A stretch of DNA of 64,000 nt from Candidatus Pseudobacter hemicellulosilyticus (GCA_029202545.1 CP119311.1:5518001-5582000), one strand, 5' to 3'; shown: positions 52,240 through 62,282, counted from the stretch's first letter. Numbers and translations are program-made. Notes: generated by a model not told the origin, from the letters alone.

Positions 52240-53142
52240 ATGCGTGTATTTGTAACAGGAGCCTCCGGCTTTGTTGGATCTGCAGTAGTACAGGAATTGT
52301 TATCGGCAGGTCACCAGGTATTGGGTATGGTGCGCTCTGACAGTGCTGCCGAAAAACTGGCAGCGGCGGGTGCGGAAGTCCATCGTGGCGATCTCTACGA
52401 CCTGGAATCCATCAAAAGCGGCGCCACCGGCTGTGATGCGGTGATCCATACTGCTTTCAACCACGACTTCACCCGGTTCAAAGAGAACTGTGAGACCGAC
52501 CGCCAGGTCATCGGCGCACTGACATCGGTCCTGGCCGGTACTGACCGTCCCCTGGTGGTTACTTCCGGCCTGGGCCTGCTCAGTGGCTTTGACCGGCCCG
52601 TAACAGAGAACGATAATCCCAAAGCCGGCTCGGACAGCATTCCCCGCATGGCTTCGGAAGAAGCTGCGCATGCAGCTGCCGCCCTTGGCGTGAATGCCTA
52701 TATTGTACGCCTTCCACCTACCGTACATGGCCAGGGTGACCATGGATTTATCTCAATCCTGATCGGCATTGCCAAAGAAAAAGGACAAGCTGCCTATATC
52801 GGTGAAGGCAATAACTACTGGCCCGCAGTTCACCGGCTGGATGCTGCGGCACTCTACCGCCTGATAGTGGAAAAGCGCCCTGCGCTAAAAGTTTTGCATG
52901 CCGCAGGAGAAGAAGGGATACCCTTCCGGGAGATCGCAACAGCCATTGGTAATGGCTTGCAGCTGCCTGTTGTTGGTAAACCGGCCGATGAAGCCGCCGC
53001 CCATTTCAGCTGGTTCACTCATTTTGCTGGCATGGATTGCAAAGCCCCCAGTGAACAGACCCGCTCAGCTACTGGCTGGCAGCCTCATCAGCCTACCCTG
53101 CTGCCCGACCTGGAAGCACATTATTTTACAGCACAGCAATAA
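52240..53142 (+). CDS. Atypical SDR / NAD-dependent epimerase-like protein
   Basis: The 300-residue protein has the extended-SDR NAD motif TGASGFVGSAVVQELLSAGHQVLGMVR and a DAVIHTAF strand, but no YxxxK in the usual place, which fits the atypical SDR subgroup of epimerase-like proteins. A PTVHGQGDHGF loop and the C-terminal helix (RSATGWQPHQPTLLPDLE) are conserved-looking. It may reduce or bind a small hydrophobic aldehyde or ketone. It is the likely target of Crp/Fnr regulator B. Confidence 0.88.
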   Translation: MRVFVTGASGFVGSAVVQELLSAGHQVLGMVRSDSAAEKLAAAGAEVHRGDLYDLESIKSGATGCDAVIHTAFNHDFTRFKENCETDRQVIGALTSVLAGTDRPLVVTSGLGLLSGFDRPVTENDNPKAGSDSIPRMASEEAAHAAAALGVNAYIVRLPPTVHGQGDHGFISILIGIAKEKGQAAYIGEGNNYWPAVHRLDAAALYRLIVEKRPALKVLHAAGEEGIPFREIATAIGNGLQLPVVGKPADEAAAHFSWFTHFAGMDCKAPSEQTRSATGWQPHQPTLLPDLEAHYFTAQQ

Positions 53143-53254
53143 AGTACCAGGCAAAAGATCAGCAAAGAGAAAATAAGCTCCGTTGTCATCTTCATAAGCT
53201 TTGTTGTTATCCCTCAGCCGCCCGGACAGGCTGCAACAATTTTAACATATAGAA

Positions 53255-53284
53255 ATCAGCAGCCTGTTCAGGCAGGCTGCTGAT
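53255..53284. repeat. 12-bp inverted repeat before the TlpA-like gene
   Basis: ATCAGCAGCCTG and CAGGCTGCTGAT form a perfect 12-bp stem with a 6-base loop. It lies 65 bp upstream of the TlpA-like ATG. The following bases (AATTTGTA) are not a T-run, so an intrinsic terminator is only a weak reading; it could also be a 5'-leader hairpin. Confidence 0.6.
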
Positions 53285-53349
53285 AATTTGTATATTGGCG
53301 TGTAATAAACCTTAACCCTCTTTAAACCTTTCAAGCAACACGCGCCAAT

Positions 53350-54420
53350 ATGAAAACCCTGCGTTATCCTATCTGCCTGTTAATTCTTTTCAATTGTCTT
53401 TCGGCCTTTTCTCAGCAAACAGTTCCTATTACCCTTTCAGGTATCATCAAGGGCGGCTATACCGGGAAAGTATACCTCTCCTTCAATGAATACCGGCGTG
53501 CCGCCGACACTATCACTGCTGAAGTACAGGATGGCCATTTCACCTTCAAACAGCATATCAGCCTGCCCGTTCGGGCTATGATCCACCTGGAAAGCCCATC
53601 GCACCTGCCGGACTTTTTTATTGACCAGCCTAATACTACAATGGACTGCACGTATCAGCTGAATACCTATAATTCCGGCAAAGACACCATGCGTTTACTG
53701 AACCTTGACACTGTAAGAGGCAGCAAAATGGAAGCGGTCAGGAATGATTTTCTCAGGTCTGTCAACTTAAAAATCGACAATTCACTGGAAGGCATTGAAC
53801 AAGCTTCCCTGTATTTTGATAAGCTGCAGGCATTTATCCAGGCAAATCCTGCCAGCAAGCTGTCGGCTCATCTTCTTTCCAAATGTGACAAGCTGGATTA
53901 TAAGCAGCTGCTGGCTTTGTACAGCCTGCTGGACAGCGGACTGTACAGCAGCTCAGAAATGAAATTCCTGAACAGCTTAATGAGTTCCAGGGAAAAACTA
54001 AATCGTGGTTTGCTGGATCCCGGAACGCCTGTCTATGACACTACTTTTCTCTCAGATAAAGACCAGCCTGCTCATTTCAGCGATCTGAAAGGCAACTGTT
54101 TCCTGGTAGTCTTCTGGGGTTCCTATTGCGCACCCTGCCGGAGAGAGATCCCTGAGCTCAAAGAACTTGACCGGTTATACAGAGACAAAGGCCTCACCCT
54201 GGTCAGTATTTCCATTGAGGCGTCAAAAGAAAAATGGCAAAAAGCGCTGGCAGAGGAAAAAATGCCCTGGGCGCAATGGCTGGACAGAGAAGCCCAATTG
54301 TATAATTATTATGGCCTTCATGGCGTCCCCTGCCTGTTCCTGCTGGATAAGGACAAAAAGATCATTGCCTGGGGACAGTTTAAAGAGCTCAGGAAAAAAG
54401 TGGAGGAATTGATGCAGTAA
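53350..54420 (+). CDS. TlpA-like thioredoxin-family exported protein
   Basis: The 356-residue protein has a signal peptide (LILFNCLSAFSQ), an N-terminal DUF4369-like beta domain (SGIIKGGYTGKVYLSFNEYRRAADTI), a helical linker and a C-terminal TlpA/AhpC-type thioredoxin fold with Cys260-Ala-Pro-Cys263 (WGSYCAPCRREIPELKELDRLY) and cis-Pro in GLHGVPCLFLL. This architecture is common in Bacteroidota. It is a periplasmic thiol-disulfide oxidoreductase. The next gene follows after 18 bp. Confidence 0.9.
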   Translation: MKTLRYPICLLILFNCLSAFSQQTVPITLSGIIKGGYTGKVYLSFNEYRRAADTITAEVQDGHFTFKQHISLPVRAMIHLESPSHLPDFFIDQPNTTMDCTYQLNTYNSGKDTMRLLNLDTVRGSKMEAVRNDFLRSVNLKIDNSLEGIEQASLYFDKLQAFIQANPASKLSAHLLSKCDKLDYKQLLALYSLLDSGLYSSSEMKFLNSLMSSREKLNRGLLDPGTPVYDTTFLSDKDQPAHFSDLKGNCFLVVFWGSYCAPCRREIPELKELDRLYRDKGLTLVSISIEASKEKWQKALAEEKMPWAQWLDREAQLYNYYGLHGVPCLFLLDKDKKIIAWGQFKELRKKVEELMQ

Positions 54421-54438
54421 ACGTTACCTTAAGCACCT

Positions 54439-55560
54439 ATGAAATTTCTTCTGTCCATACTATTTGTCCTTACTACATTGACCTTATTCAGCCAGCAAAA
54501 AAAAGAAACAAATAGCTATCCGCCTGTATTTGACTCCCTGATCAGCCATTATGAATATTATTTTGGCGAAGAACAGCCGCTGCAACTACCCGTGCTGCAT
54601 AATGGTCCAACATACAAACTGGTCCTGGGTCAGGAAGCACTCCATTTGTCATTGACAGATACGGTCCTGGCTGATACCCAACAAGGGTATCCGCTTTCCT
54701 ACTCGGTCATTTTCAGGGATCATATCGTCAGTCTTTTTGAGCCGGGTAAGTTTTATTGTTACAGCCTGACAACGCTTTCCCGAAACGCGGACCTTGAAAA
54801 CAAACTGAACACCCGCCCCTTCAGCTATCACTGGCTATTGAATAACCAGCTGGTAGCCCGGTCAGGGGAGGATTATTATTATTTTGCTACCGACAGCACC
54901 TGGAAACCTGTGAAGCACCCAATGATCCCGTATAGCACGCCAAAGCTATTTGAGGATGAAATGTATATCTGTTATTCCAGCTGTTCCGGAGAATGGGGAG
55001 GCACCCTCTACTTTTATAATAAGAAGAATAAGCAAACCTATTATACAGAGGCTACCTGTGCCAATACGGTCATTAAAAAAGAGGGGAAATACTATGTGCT
55101 GGCTCATTTAGGACATATGGAAGGATTTACCACACTCAAAATGATCAAAAGGCCCGACTTACTCCCTCAATTAAGAAAGGCCCCCGGAAGAAATGATTCA
55201 ATAAAATATGCCGGCTGGCCAGGCAATACGATTAAGGAAAATACATACGACAGCACTATCATTGACCTTATGGGCGTGCAATTCTTTTCCACCTTTACCA
55301 TCAATAACAGAACGGTATACCTGATACATGATGACTGCAGGACCTTCCTGGCCGAAAAGAGCGGTAATACCTATACTATCCTCCATCCGCTGTTCAATTC
55401 AGCATTATACACCCATGAGCCGGTAACCACTGAATATGCCAGCGCCTGGCTGGTAAACATGGACTTTGGGAGGATTGGTAAGGACAGGGAAATTGCCCTG
55501 CTGCTCATCCGCAACAACAAAATTACCCGCATTAACTGGGGCAGGCTGCACAAATTCTGA
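54439..55560 (+). CDS. Exported hypothetical protein (373 aa)
   Basis: The protein has a signal peptide (MKFLLSILFVLTTLTLFSQQ) and a mature part that looks all-beta and propeller-like (SYSVIFRDHIVSLFEPGKFYCYSL, FEDEMYICYSSCSGEWGGTLYFYNKKNK). No family or catalytic site is recognised. It lies 18 bp after the TlpA-like gene and probably shares its transcript. A role as exported partner of the oxidoreductase is inferred only from position. Confidence 0.65.
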   Translation: MKFLLSILFVLTTLTLFSQQKKETNSYPPVFDSLISHYEYYFGEEQPLQLPVLHNGPTYKLVLGQEALHLSLTDTVLADTQQGYPLSYSVIFRDHIVSLFEPGKFYCYSLTTLSRNADLENKLNTRPFSYHWLLNNQLVARSGEDYYYFATDSTWKPVKHPMIPYSTPKLFEDEMYICYSSCSGEWGGTLYFYNKKNKQTYYTEATCANTVIKKEGKYYVLAHLGHMEGFTTLKMIKRPDLLPQLRKAPGRNDSIKYAGWPGNTIKENTYDSTIIDLMGVQFFSTFTINNRTVYLIHDDCRTFLAEKSGNTYTILHPLFNSALYTHEPVTTEYASAWLVNMDFGRIGKDREIALLLIRNNKITRINWGRLHKF

Positions 55561-55579
55561 CCGGGTTTCCGGCTCCTGT

Positions 55580-55969
55580 CTATTGCGGTATCTGCTCCTG
55601 CAGTAATTGATTGCCCTGCTTATCATAGTAAGTACAGGTCAGCTGATCAATGCTGACCATCCATTTTTCAATACCGGCTTCGGCACAATGCCGGCAGAAG
55701 GTGGGATAGTCCGTATGCCCCTGCTGGTGCAGTTGCAGGTGCTGTTTGAACAGCGCTTTATCGGAATTATCTGCCACTTGCAGATCGGCATATTTGGCCG
55801 GGGAAACGGCATGCTGGTCATCAACGCCTGCATAGTCCGTATGTCCATCTTTTACCCAGGTTTCATAACCAGTAATACCCAAGGCTTTCAGGTCGGTTAT
55901 ATAGGCTGGAAAATCAGCTCCTGACTGCACTTTGCTGTGCGCTTGTCTGATCTGCTCTATGGTAAACAT
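55580..55969 (-). CDS. DUF1398-family protein
   Basis: The 129-residue protein matches DUF1398 (YbcV-like): MFTIEQIRQAHSKVQSGADFPAYITDLKALGITGYETWVKDGHTDYAG, then the later QGHTDYPTFCRHCAEAGIEKWMVSIDQLTCTYYDKQGNQL. The family is small and soluble with unknown function. It is convergent with the upstream hypothetical gene (19 bp between stops). Confidence 0.9.
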   Translation of the reverse strand: MFTIEQIRQAHSKVQSGADFPAYITDLKALGITGYETWVKDGHTDYAGVDDQHAVSPAKYADLQVADNSDKALFKQHLQLHQQGHTDYPTFCRHCAEAGIEKWMVSIDQLTCTYYDKQGNQLLQEQIPQ

Positions 55970-56183
55970 ATTATAGGATTTAAGCGATGAAAGGCTGTAC
56001 GCTTTTACAGACCCAATTTACAAAATATACCTATCTCCAAAATACCGGCAACAGGCCCTGCTTCTTTTTGAAGCAATACTACTCCCACATCAACACCAAC
56101 CACGTTAACAGGACATAATCATCAGTTGATCGATTTCTTTCACCTGCTGACAGGTTTTAACAAACTTCATTTCCTGTGCCTGT

Positions 56184-56191
56184 TATTTTTG
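56184..56191 (+). promoter_or_regulatory. -7 promoter box (TATTTTTG) of the porin-family gene
   Basis: TATTTTTG fits TAnnTTTG and ends 26 bp before the ATG at 56218. No convincing -33 TTTG is present. Confidence 0.5.
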
Positions 56192-56217
56192 ACACCAGCC
56201 CTTAAGCTGTTAACGCT

Positions 56218-56802
56218 ATGAAGCTCAAAGTAACACTCGTCTTTTTATTGCTGGCATCCGCCTCCCAGGCCCAGCAATGGCATTTTGGCCCCAAGCTGGA
56301 CCTGAATTTGACCCAGGTAGATGGAAAGGGGATCAAATCCTCCTATACTACCGGCGTACAGGCAGGCGGCTTTTTGCAGCGGGAACTGAATACCCACTGG
56401 GGTTTGCAGACAGAACTGCTGTATACCCTGTCCAACGTGACCAGGACCAGTAAATTCACCACTTACTACAATATCAACGGTAGAAGCAATTCCCGCGAAA
56501 AATTCCGCCTCAACAGCATTGGCATTCCGTTGCTGGTCCGCTATGAGTTGAGTGAAAGATTTACCCTGCTGGCCGGGCCCCAGTACAGCTATCTCTTTGC
56601 CACCAATGAGAACCTGGTGCGCAACCAGGAAGCTTTTACCAAATCCGAGTTCAGCGCCAACCTGGGCGGCCAGTTCAATATTGGCGGCTTCAGCCTTTCT
56701 GTGAGATGGAACAAGGGGCTCAATGATATCAATGATATTGACGACCGCTACTCCTGGCATTCCAGCCGCATACTGGTAGGCTTTGCCGTCCGGATCAAAT
56801 AA
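56218..56802 (+). CDS. Porin-family outer-membrane beta-barrel protein
   Basis: The 194-residue protein has a signal peptide (LLLASASQAQQW) and alternating amphipathic strands typical of the eight-strand OmpA-like/PorT-type barrels (FGPKLDLNLTQVDG, TGVQAGGFLQRELNTHWGLQTELLYTL, GIPLLVRYELSERFTLLAGPQYSYLF). It ends with an aromatic-to-charged C-terminal strand (RILVGFAVRIK). Function unknown. A 9-bp stem (GTATCCTGC/GCAGGATAC, 56826-56851) lies 24 bp after the stop. Confidence 0.85.
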   Translation: MKLKVTLVFLLLASASQAQQWHFGPKLDLNLTQVDGKGIKSSYTTGVQAGGFLQRELNTHWGLQTELLYTLSNVTRTSKFTTYYNINGRSNSREKFRLNSIGIPLLVRYELSERFTLLAGPQYSYLFATNENLVRNQEAFTKSEFSANLGGQFNIGGFSLSVRWNKGLNDINDIDDRYSWHSSRILVGFAVRIK

Positions 56803-57000
56803 GGTGTCAACATTGCTGGCAACTGGTATCCTGCGCGCCCCTGCAGGATACAGCCTATGCACAGGCAACCCGGTACCGCCGTATCCCATACATATGGTAA
56901 AAGCAGTACCCGGTTGTTCCACTGAAGAACCGCCCCATGGACCGGCAGGCCGGCCCGGATAAATAAAAAAATACCGACATTTGCACTCGTTTCAATCACT

Positions 57001-59133
57001 ATGAAGGTTTGCATTGCGGAAAAGCCCAGCGTGGCCAGGGATATTGCAGCTATTCTCGGCGCCAAAGCCCGGAAAGAAGGATACTATGAAGGCAACGGCT
57101 ACCAGGTGACCTGGACCTTCGGCCATTTCTGTACCCTCAAGGAACCGCATGACTATACAGACCAGTGGAAATTCTGGCGACTGGAAGACCTGCCCATGAT
57201 CCCGCCCAGCTTCGGGATCAAGCTGATTGATAACAGCGGGGTCCAGAAACAATTTAAGGTCATTGAACAGCTGGTGCATGCCTGCGAAGAAGTCATCAAC
57301 TGCGGTGACGCCGGCCAGGAAGGCGAATTGATCCAGCGCTGGGTACTGCTCAAAGCACAATGCACAGCCCCTGTTAAACGACTATGGATCTCCTCCCTGA
57401 CAGAGCAGGCCATCCGCGAAGGTTTCCAGAAACTCAAAACAGCCGATCAATACGATAATCTCTATGCAGCAGGCAGCGCCCGGGCTATCGGCGACTGGCT
57501 CCTGGGCATGAACGCCACCCGCCTGTTCACTAAGAAATTTGCCCAGGGCAAAACAGTCCTGTCCATCGGCAGGGTCCAGACCCCTACCCTGGCCATGATC
57601 GTTGCCCGGCAGAAAGAGATCAACGCCTTCACCGCCGAAGAATACTGGGAACTGAAGACCATTTACCGGGAAACGGAATTCACGGCCACCATCGACCGGA
57701 TCAAGGCGCCGGACCGTGCTGAAAAAGGACTGGCCTATCTCAAAGAACATCCTTTTGAGATCACCTCCTTTGAAAAGAAGGAAGGCAAAGAAGGTAATCC
57801 CCGCCTCTTTGACCTCACAGCCTTACAGGTGGAAGCCAATAAGAAATACGCCTATTCAGCAGATGATACCCTGAAATATATCCAGAACCTGTACGAGAAA
57901 AAACTGGTCACCTATCCCCGCGTAGATACCACCTACCTCTCGGAAGACCTGCACCCAAAAATTGCCGGTATCATGCAGGACCTGACACCCTATGCAGCCC
58001 TGATAGCGCCGATCCTGGAGAAGCCCATCCCAAAGCTGAAAACAGTGTTCGATGATAAGAAAGTGACCGATCACCACGCCATCATTCCAACCGGCATATT
58101 TCCTTCCAGCCTGGCGCTGGAGGAAAAACGTATATACGACCTGGTAGCCCGGCGCTTTATCGCCGCCTTTTACCCGGAATGTAAAATTGCCAATACCACT
58201 GTACTGGGTAAAGTGGGACAGGTGCCCTTTAAAGCTACCGGCAAACAGATACTGGAGCCAGGCTGGAAAGAAGTATACGCCAACGATACCAGCGCCAAAA
58301 AGGAAGACGAGGAAGAAGAAAAGATCCTGCCCGTATTTGAAGCCGGGGAAAGCGGTCCGCATACGCCGAGGATACACCAGGGCAAGACCACCCCGCCCAA
58401 AGCCTATACGGAAGCCACCCTGCTGCGGGCCATGGAAACTGCCGGCAAACAGGTGGACGATGAAGAAATGCGCGAACTGCTGAAAGATAACGGCATTGGC
58501 CGGCCATCCACCCGCTCCAATATCATTGAAACCCTCTTCAGAAGAAAATACATAGAGAAACGCAAGAAGAATATCTACGCTACACAAACAGGGATGGACC
58601 TGATTGATACCATCCGGACAGAACTGCTGAAAAGTCCCGAACTGACTGGCATCTGGGAAGGAAAATTACGGCAGATAGAAAAAGGCGAGTATGCCATGGA
58701 AACTTTCAAGCAGGAGCTGATCCAGATGGTTCAGGACCTGACCGTGGAAGTCAAGACCGCCACCTACAAAGTGATCAGCATAGCGCCCGACCAGCCCGCT
58801 AAAAAAGAAGAAGATAAAGCCGAAAAGCCAAAGAAAGAGCCCAAACCCAAAGAACCTAAAAAAGTTATTGTCCCGGAAGAACAGCAATGCCCAAAATGCA
58901 AAGCGCACCTACTCAAGAAAGGCCATACCGCCTACGGATGCGCCAACTTCAGTGTCTGCGGCTTCAAGATCCCTTTTGAAGTATTTGGGAAAAAGCTCAC
59001 TGATAAACAAATGGCCGACCTGCTGACCAAGGGTAAGACCGGCAAAGCCAAAGGCTGGAAACTGCCCGGCTCAGCAGCGGAGACCGAGGGCAGGCTGCAG
59101 TTCAACAGCAGCTTTCAACTGGAAATTGCCTAA
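57001..59133 (+). CDS. topB: Type IA DNA topoisomerase (topoisomerase III)
   Basis: The 710-residue enzyme has the Toprim domain (CIAEKPSVARDIAAILGAK at the N-terminus, CGDAGQEGELIQRW for the acidic DxD-type region), the active-site Tyr305 in LVTYPRVDTTYLSEDL, and downstream motifs such as HHAIIPTG and GIGRPSTRSNIIETL. A Lys/Pro/Glu-rich linker leads to a C-terminal zinc-type motif (CPKCKAHLLKKGHTAYGCANFSVCGF). It relaxes and decatenates DNA. Length and layout fit chromosomal TopB of Bacteroidota. Confidence 0.95.
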   Translation: MKVCIAEKPSVARDIAAILGAKARKEGYYEGNGYQVTWTFGHFCTLKEPHDYTDQWKFWRLEDLPMIPPSFGIKLIDNSGVQKQFKVIEQLVHACEEVINCGDAGQEGELIQRWVLLKAQCTAPVKRLWISSLTEQAIREGFQKLKTADQYDNLYAAGSARAIGDWLLGMNATRLFTKKFAQGKTVLSIGRVQTPTLAMIVARQKEINAFTAEEYWELKTIYRETEFTATIDRIKAPDRAEKGLAYLKEHPFEITSFEKKEGKEGNPRLFDLTALQVEANKKYAYSADDTLKYIQNLYEKKLVTYPRVDTTYLSEDLHPKIAGIMQDLTPYAALIAPILEKPIPKLKTVFDDKKVTDHHAIIPTGIFPSSLALEEKRIYDLVARRFIAAFYPECKIANTTVLGKVGQVPFKATGKQILEPGWKEVYANDTSAKKEDEEEEKILPVFEAGESGPHTPRIHQGKTTPPKAYTEATLLRAMETAGKQVDDEEMRELLKDNGIGRPSTRSNIIETLFRRKYIEKRKKNIYATQTGMDLIDTIRTELLKSPELTGIWEGKLRQIEKGEYAMETFKQELIQMVQDLTVEVKTATYKVISIAPDQPAKKEEDKAEKPKKEPKPKEPKKVIVPEEQQCPKCKAHLLKKGHTAYGCANFSVCGFKIPFEVFGKKLTDKQMADLLTKGKTGKAKGWKLPGSAAETEGRLQFNSSFQLEIA

Positions 59134-59362
59134 GGGTGAGTTGAGTAATTCAATCCGGAATAGCCCACATGCTTACTATGCAGCAATTATTTTTTGGGGC
59201 GAACCAATGTGCTGGCTGCTCCTGCCCGCCAGTGCAATTATTGTCTTAGACCGTCCGGCAAAGCAGGATTGTCTTCCCATCTTTTTTTAGGATGACCGGC
59301 ATAACAGTTCCCCATTTTTTACATAGCTTTCCACCCTACCGAACCAAACGAACTTAACTGTT

Positions 59363-60892
59363 ATGAAAAAAGCCTTGATCATAGTTTCCGGACTGCTCAG
59401 CCTTCACCTGCTGTCCGCACAAACAAAACCGGCTAAGGAAACTCCCGTAGTCAAAGAAGAAAAACCGGCGCCTGGCAGCAGACTCCTTAACCCGGATCAC
59501 CAGGTCACCATTGACAATGCCGTTACCATCAAAGGACAGCGCGTTCCCTATCGCGCCACCACCGGCAGCATGCCTGTCTGGGATGAAGAAGGCAAGGTTA
59601 TTGCCGGCGTATTCTATGTATACTATGAGCGCACAGATGTGAAGGACCGCGCTACCAGGCCCCTGGTCTTCTCCTTCAATGGCGGCCCCGGCTCCGCCTC
59701 CGTATGGATGCATATTGCCTATACCGGTCCCAAGCTGCTGGCCATTGACGATGAGGGCTATCCCGTGCAGCCCTATGGCTACAAGGACAATCCCTACTCC
59801 ATTCTGGATGTAGCAGACATTGTATACATTGATCCTGTAAATACCGGCTTCTCCCGGATCATCGACAAGAATACACCTGCATCAAAATTCTTTGGCGTCA
59901 ACGCCGATATCAAATACCTGGCGGAATGGCTCAATACTTTTGTGAACCGCAATAACCGCTGGGCTTCTCCCAAATACCTGATTGGTGAAAGTTATGGCAC
60001 CACACGGGTTTCCGGCCTGGCCCTGGAACTGCAGAACCAGCAATGGATGTACCTGAACGGGGTGATCCTGGTATCACCCACGGACCTGGACATTGAAAGA
60101 AGCGGACCGGTCAGCGCCGCCCTCCGCCTGCCCTATTTCGCCGCTACCGCCTGGTACCATAAAAAACTGGAAGCAGGCCTGCAATCAAAAGACCTCACCG
60201 CCATGCTCCCCGAAGTGGAAGCCTTTACGGTGAATGAACTGCTGCCGGCCATGGTGAAGGGTGGTTTCCTGGAAGAGCCGGCTAAAAAAGCTATCGCCGC
60301 CAGGATGGCCCGCTATACCGGTCTGTCCGAAACCTTTATCCTGCAGAACAGCCTCAATATCCCGGTGAATATGTTCTGGAAAGAACTGCTGCGCGATAAA
60401 GGCTATACCATCGGCCGGCTGGACTCCCGCTACCTCGGGATCGACCGGGTAGATGCTGGCAGCAGTGTGGACTTCAATGCCGAGCTGACCTCCTGGCTGC
60501 ATTCCTTCACCCCACCCATCAATATGTACCTGCGGGAAGAGCTGAAATATAAAACAGACCTCAAATACAATATGTTTGGACCGGTAAATCCCTGGGACCG
60601 GACCGGTGGTAAGACAGGTGAGAACCTGCGGCAGGCCATGGCCCAGAATCCCTGGCTCAAGGTCTTTATCCAGTCGGGCTATTATGATGGCGCCTGCGAT
60701 TATTTCAATGCTAAATACAGCATGTGGAATATTGATCCCAGCGGTAAATTGAAAGACCGGCTGAGCTTTGAAGGTTACCGTAGCGGACATATGATGTACC
60801 TGCGCCGGGAAGACCTGGTCAAGGCCAATGAGGATATCCGGGAGTTCATCCGCCAATCCCTGCCCAAAGCCGGCGATCCCGCCAGATATTAG
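59363..60892 (+). CDS. S10-family serine carboxypeptidase-like peptidase, exported
   Basis: The 509-residue protein has a signal peptide (GLLSLHLLSAQTK) and an alpha/beta-hydrolase core with the S10 signatures RPLVFSFNGGPGSASVWMH (oxyanion-hole NGGPG) and LIGESYGTTR (nucleophile Ser210). Asp442 (YYDGACD) and His476 (GHMMYLRRED) complete the triad. Bacterial S10 members are commonly exported carboxypeptidases. It is monocistronic with a 229-bp upstream region lacking other genes. Confidence 0.93.
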   Translation: MKKALIIVSGLLSLHLLSAQTKPAKETPVVKEEKPAPGSRLLNPDHQVTIDNAVTIKGQRVPYRATTGSMPVWDEEGKVIAGVFYVYYERTDVKDRATRPLVFSFNGGPGSASVWMHIAYTGPKLLAIDDEGYPVQPYGYKDNPYSILDVADIVYIDPVNTGFSRIIDKNTPASKFFGVNADIKYLAEWLNTFVNRNNRWASPKYLIGESYGTTRVSGLALELQNQQWMYLNGVILVSPTDLDIERSGPVSAALRLPYFAATAWYHKKLEAGLQSKDLTAMLPEVEAFTVNELLPAMVKGGFLEEPAKKAIAARMARYTGLSETFILQNSLNIPVNMFWKELLRDKGYTIGRLDSRYLGIDRVDAGSSVDFNAELTSWLHSFTPPINMYLREELKYKTDLKYNMFGPVNPWDRTGGKTGENLRQAMAQNPWLKVFIQSGYYDGACDYFNAKYSMWNIDPSGKLKDRLSFEGYRSGHMMYLRREDLVKANEDIREFIRQSLPKAGDPARY

Positions 60893-61012
60893 TTTTTAAC
60901 CAACAACATATAACTATTTGCAATGATGCCGGTCCTTGTGACCGGCATCATTGCAGGTGCCAGTTCCTTTGCCTATCTTTTAGGATGTCCCCTAAGCTTT
61001 CATACCAAACCA

Positions 61013-62233
61013 ATGAAAAGAACCATAAAAACGATTGCCAAAAGCATCCTGCTGTTGATAGGAACTATTATTTGCCTGCTGTTCCTCTATGTACTGTTCA
61101 ACCTGGACCTGTTCCACCGCACCAAACCGTTGCCAGCCGCTGACCTCCGGACCTATGCAGCTGCAATAGACAGTAAAGATCCCCTGCAATATGTTGCAGA
61201 GAAATTCAATACCCACGATGTTGTCTTCTTAGGAGAGCTGCACAAAAGACAGCAGGACCTGGCCTTTTTTAAAGACCTGATACCTTATCTCTACCAGGCA
61301 AAAGGCATTAAAATGATCGGCTGGGAATTTGGCGCCGCCGAATATCAGCAGGCCGCGGACAGTGTGGTCACCGCTGCTGAATTTGACCGGGCCAAAGCTA
61401 TAACCATCATGCGGAACAGTATGTACAGCTGGTGTTTTGAAGATTACCTGGAGGTGTTCAGGACCATCTGGCAATTGAATAGCACTATCCCGCAGGATAG
61501 CAATAAGGTCAGGTTTTTACAGCTCAACATTTCCTTTAAACCTAAAAGCTGGAATTCCCCGGATGATTCCATCCGCCTTCAGACCAGAAAAATCAATTTC
61601 GACAATCTGCTGCCCGGAATAATAGAAAAAGAGGTCATTGCCAGGAATCAAAAAATACTGATCTATTGCGGGCTTCACCATTCACTGACCAGGTTTAAAA
61701 CCGCTAAGCTCTTTTTTGCCAAAGACACAGATGGAAGGGCCGGACAACGGTTATATGGGAAATACCCGGAGAAAATCTTCCAGATCTGCTTGCTATCGCC
61801 CTTCCTTCCCCGATGGACATTGTACAAGGAAATGACCGGGCATAAACAATACGATTATGTATACCCATTCGATGCCGTATTCAATCAATTGTATGACACT
61901 ATTAAAAAGCCATTTGCTGTTGACGCCGCCAATCCTGCTTTTGCCGGCCTGAAAGACTATAACAGCTTTTATGCTTTTGACCGGTTCAATGGTATCCAGC
62001 TACGGGAATTCTGTGACGGGGTTATCATGCCGGCAGGATTTGACCAGGTACAACCTGTGGTCATTATACCCGACTGGGTACCAAACACGGCAGCCTTGGA
62101 GGAAATAAAAAAGGTCCTTCCGGAAGAAGAAGCCAGGCAACTTCACTCCCCGCAGGAACTGATGAAATATATCAACCCGGACGCCGATCAGGAGCAGATA
62201 CGACGCTTACACAGCCAGCAAAAATTCTGGTGA
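61013..62233 (+). CDS. Membrane-anchored EreA/ChaN-like protein
   Basis: The 406-residue protein (ATG at 61013 begins an N-terminal membrane helix SILLLIGTIICLLFLYVLFNLDLF) has a core similar to the EreA/ChaN superfamily: DVVFLGELHKRQQDLAFFKDLIPYLYQAKGIKMIGWEFG and QKILIYCGLHHSLTRFKTAKLF. The LGExH motif and the late His pair are the expected active-site or metal/haem-binding residues. The substrate is unknown. It is the second protein of this fold type in the window, after the esterase-like gene at 14724. Confidence 0.68.
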   Translation: MKRTIKTIAKSILLLIGTIICLLFLYVLFNLDLFHRTKPLPAADLRTYAAAIDSKDPLQYVAEKFNTHDVVFLGELHKRQQDLAFFKDLIPYLYQAKGIKMIGWEFGAAEYQQAADSVVTAAEFDRAKAITIMRNSMYSWCFEDYLEVFRTIWQLNSTIPQDSNKVRFLQLNISFKPKSWNSPDDSIRLQTRKINFDNLLPGIIEKEVIARNQKILIYCGLHHSLTRFKTAKLFFAKDTDGRAGQRLYGKYPEKIFQICLLSPFLPRWTLYKEMTGHKQYDYVYPFDAVFNQLYDTIKKPFAVDAANPAFAGLKDYNSFYAFDRFNGIQLREFCDGVIMPAGFDQVQPVVIIPDWVPNTAALEEIKKVLPEEEARQLHSPQELMKYINPDADQEQIRRLHSQQKFW

Positions 62234-62252
62234 GAGCACTTTTTAAAAACAA

Positions 62253-62282
62253 CCTGCCCCGTTACCGGGGCAGGCCTTTTCA
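62253..62282 (+). terminator. Rho-independent terminator
   Basis: A 9-bp GC-rich stem (CCTGCCCCG/CGGGGCAGG) with loop TTAC is followed by CCTTTTC. It begins 20 bp after the stop of the EreA/ChaN-like gene and separates it from the convergent YiaA/B gene. Confidence 0.88.

Noticed and set aside
53255..53284. Intrinsic terminator call for the 12-bp stem before the TlpA-like gene
   Set aside because: No T-run follows on either strand and it lies over 100 bp from the upstream stop, so it is listed only as an inverted repeat.
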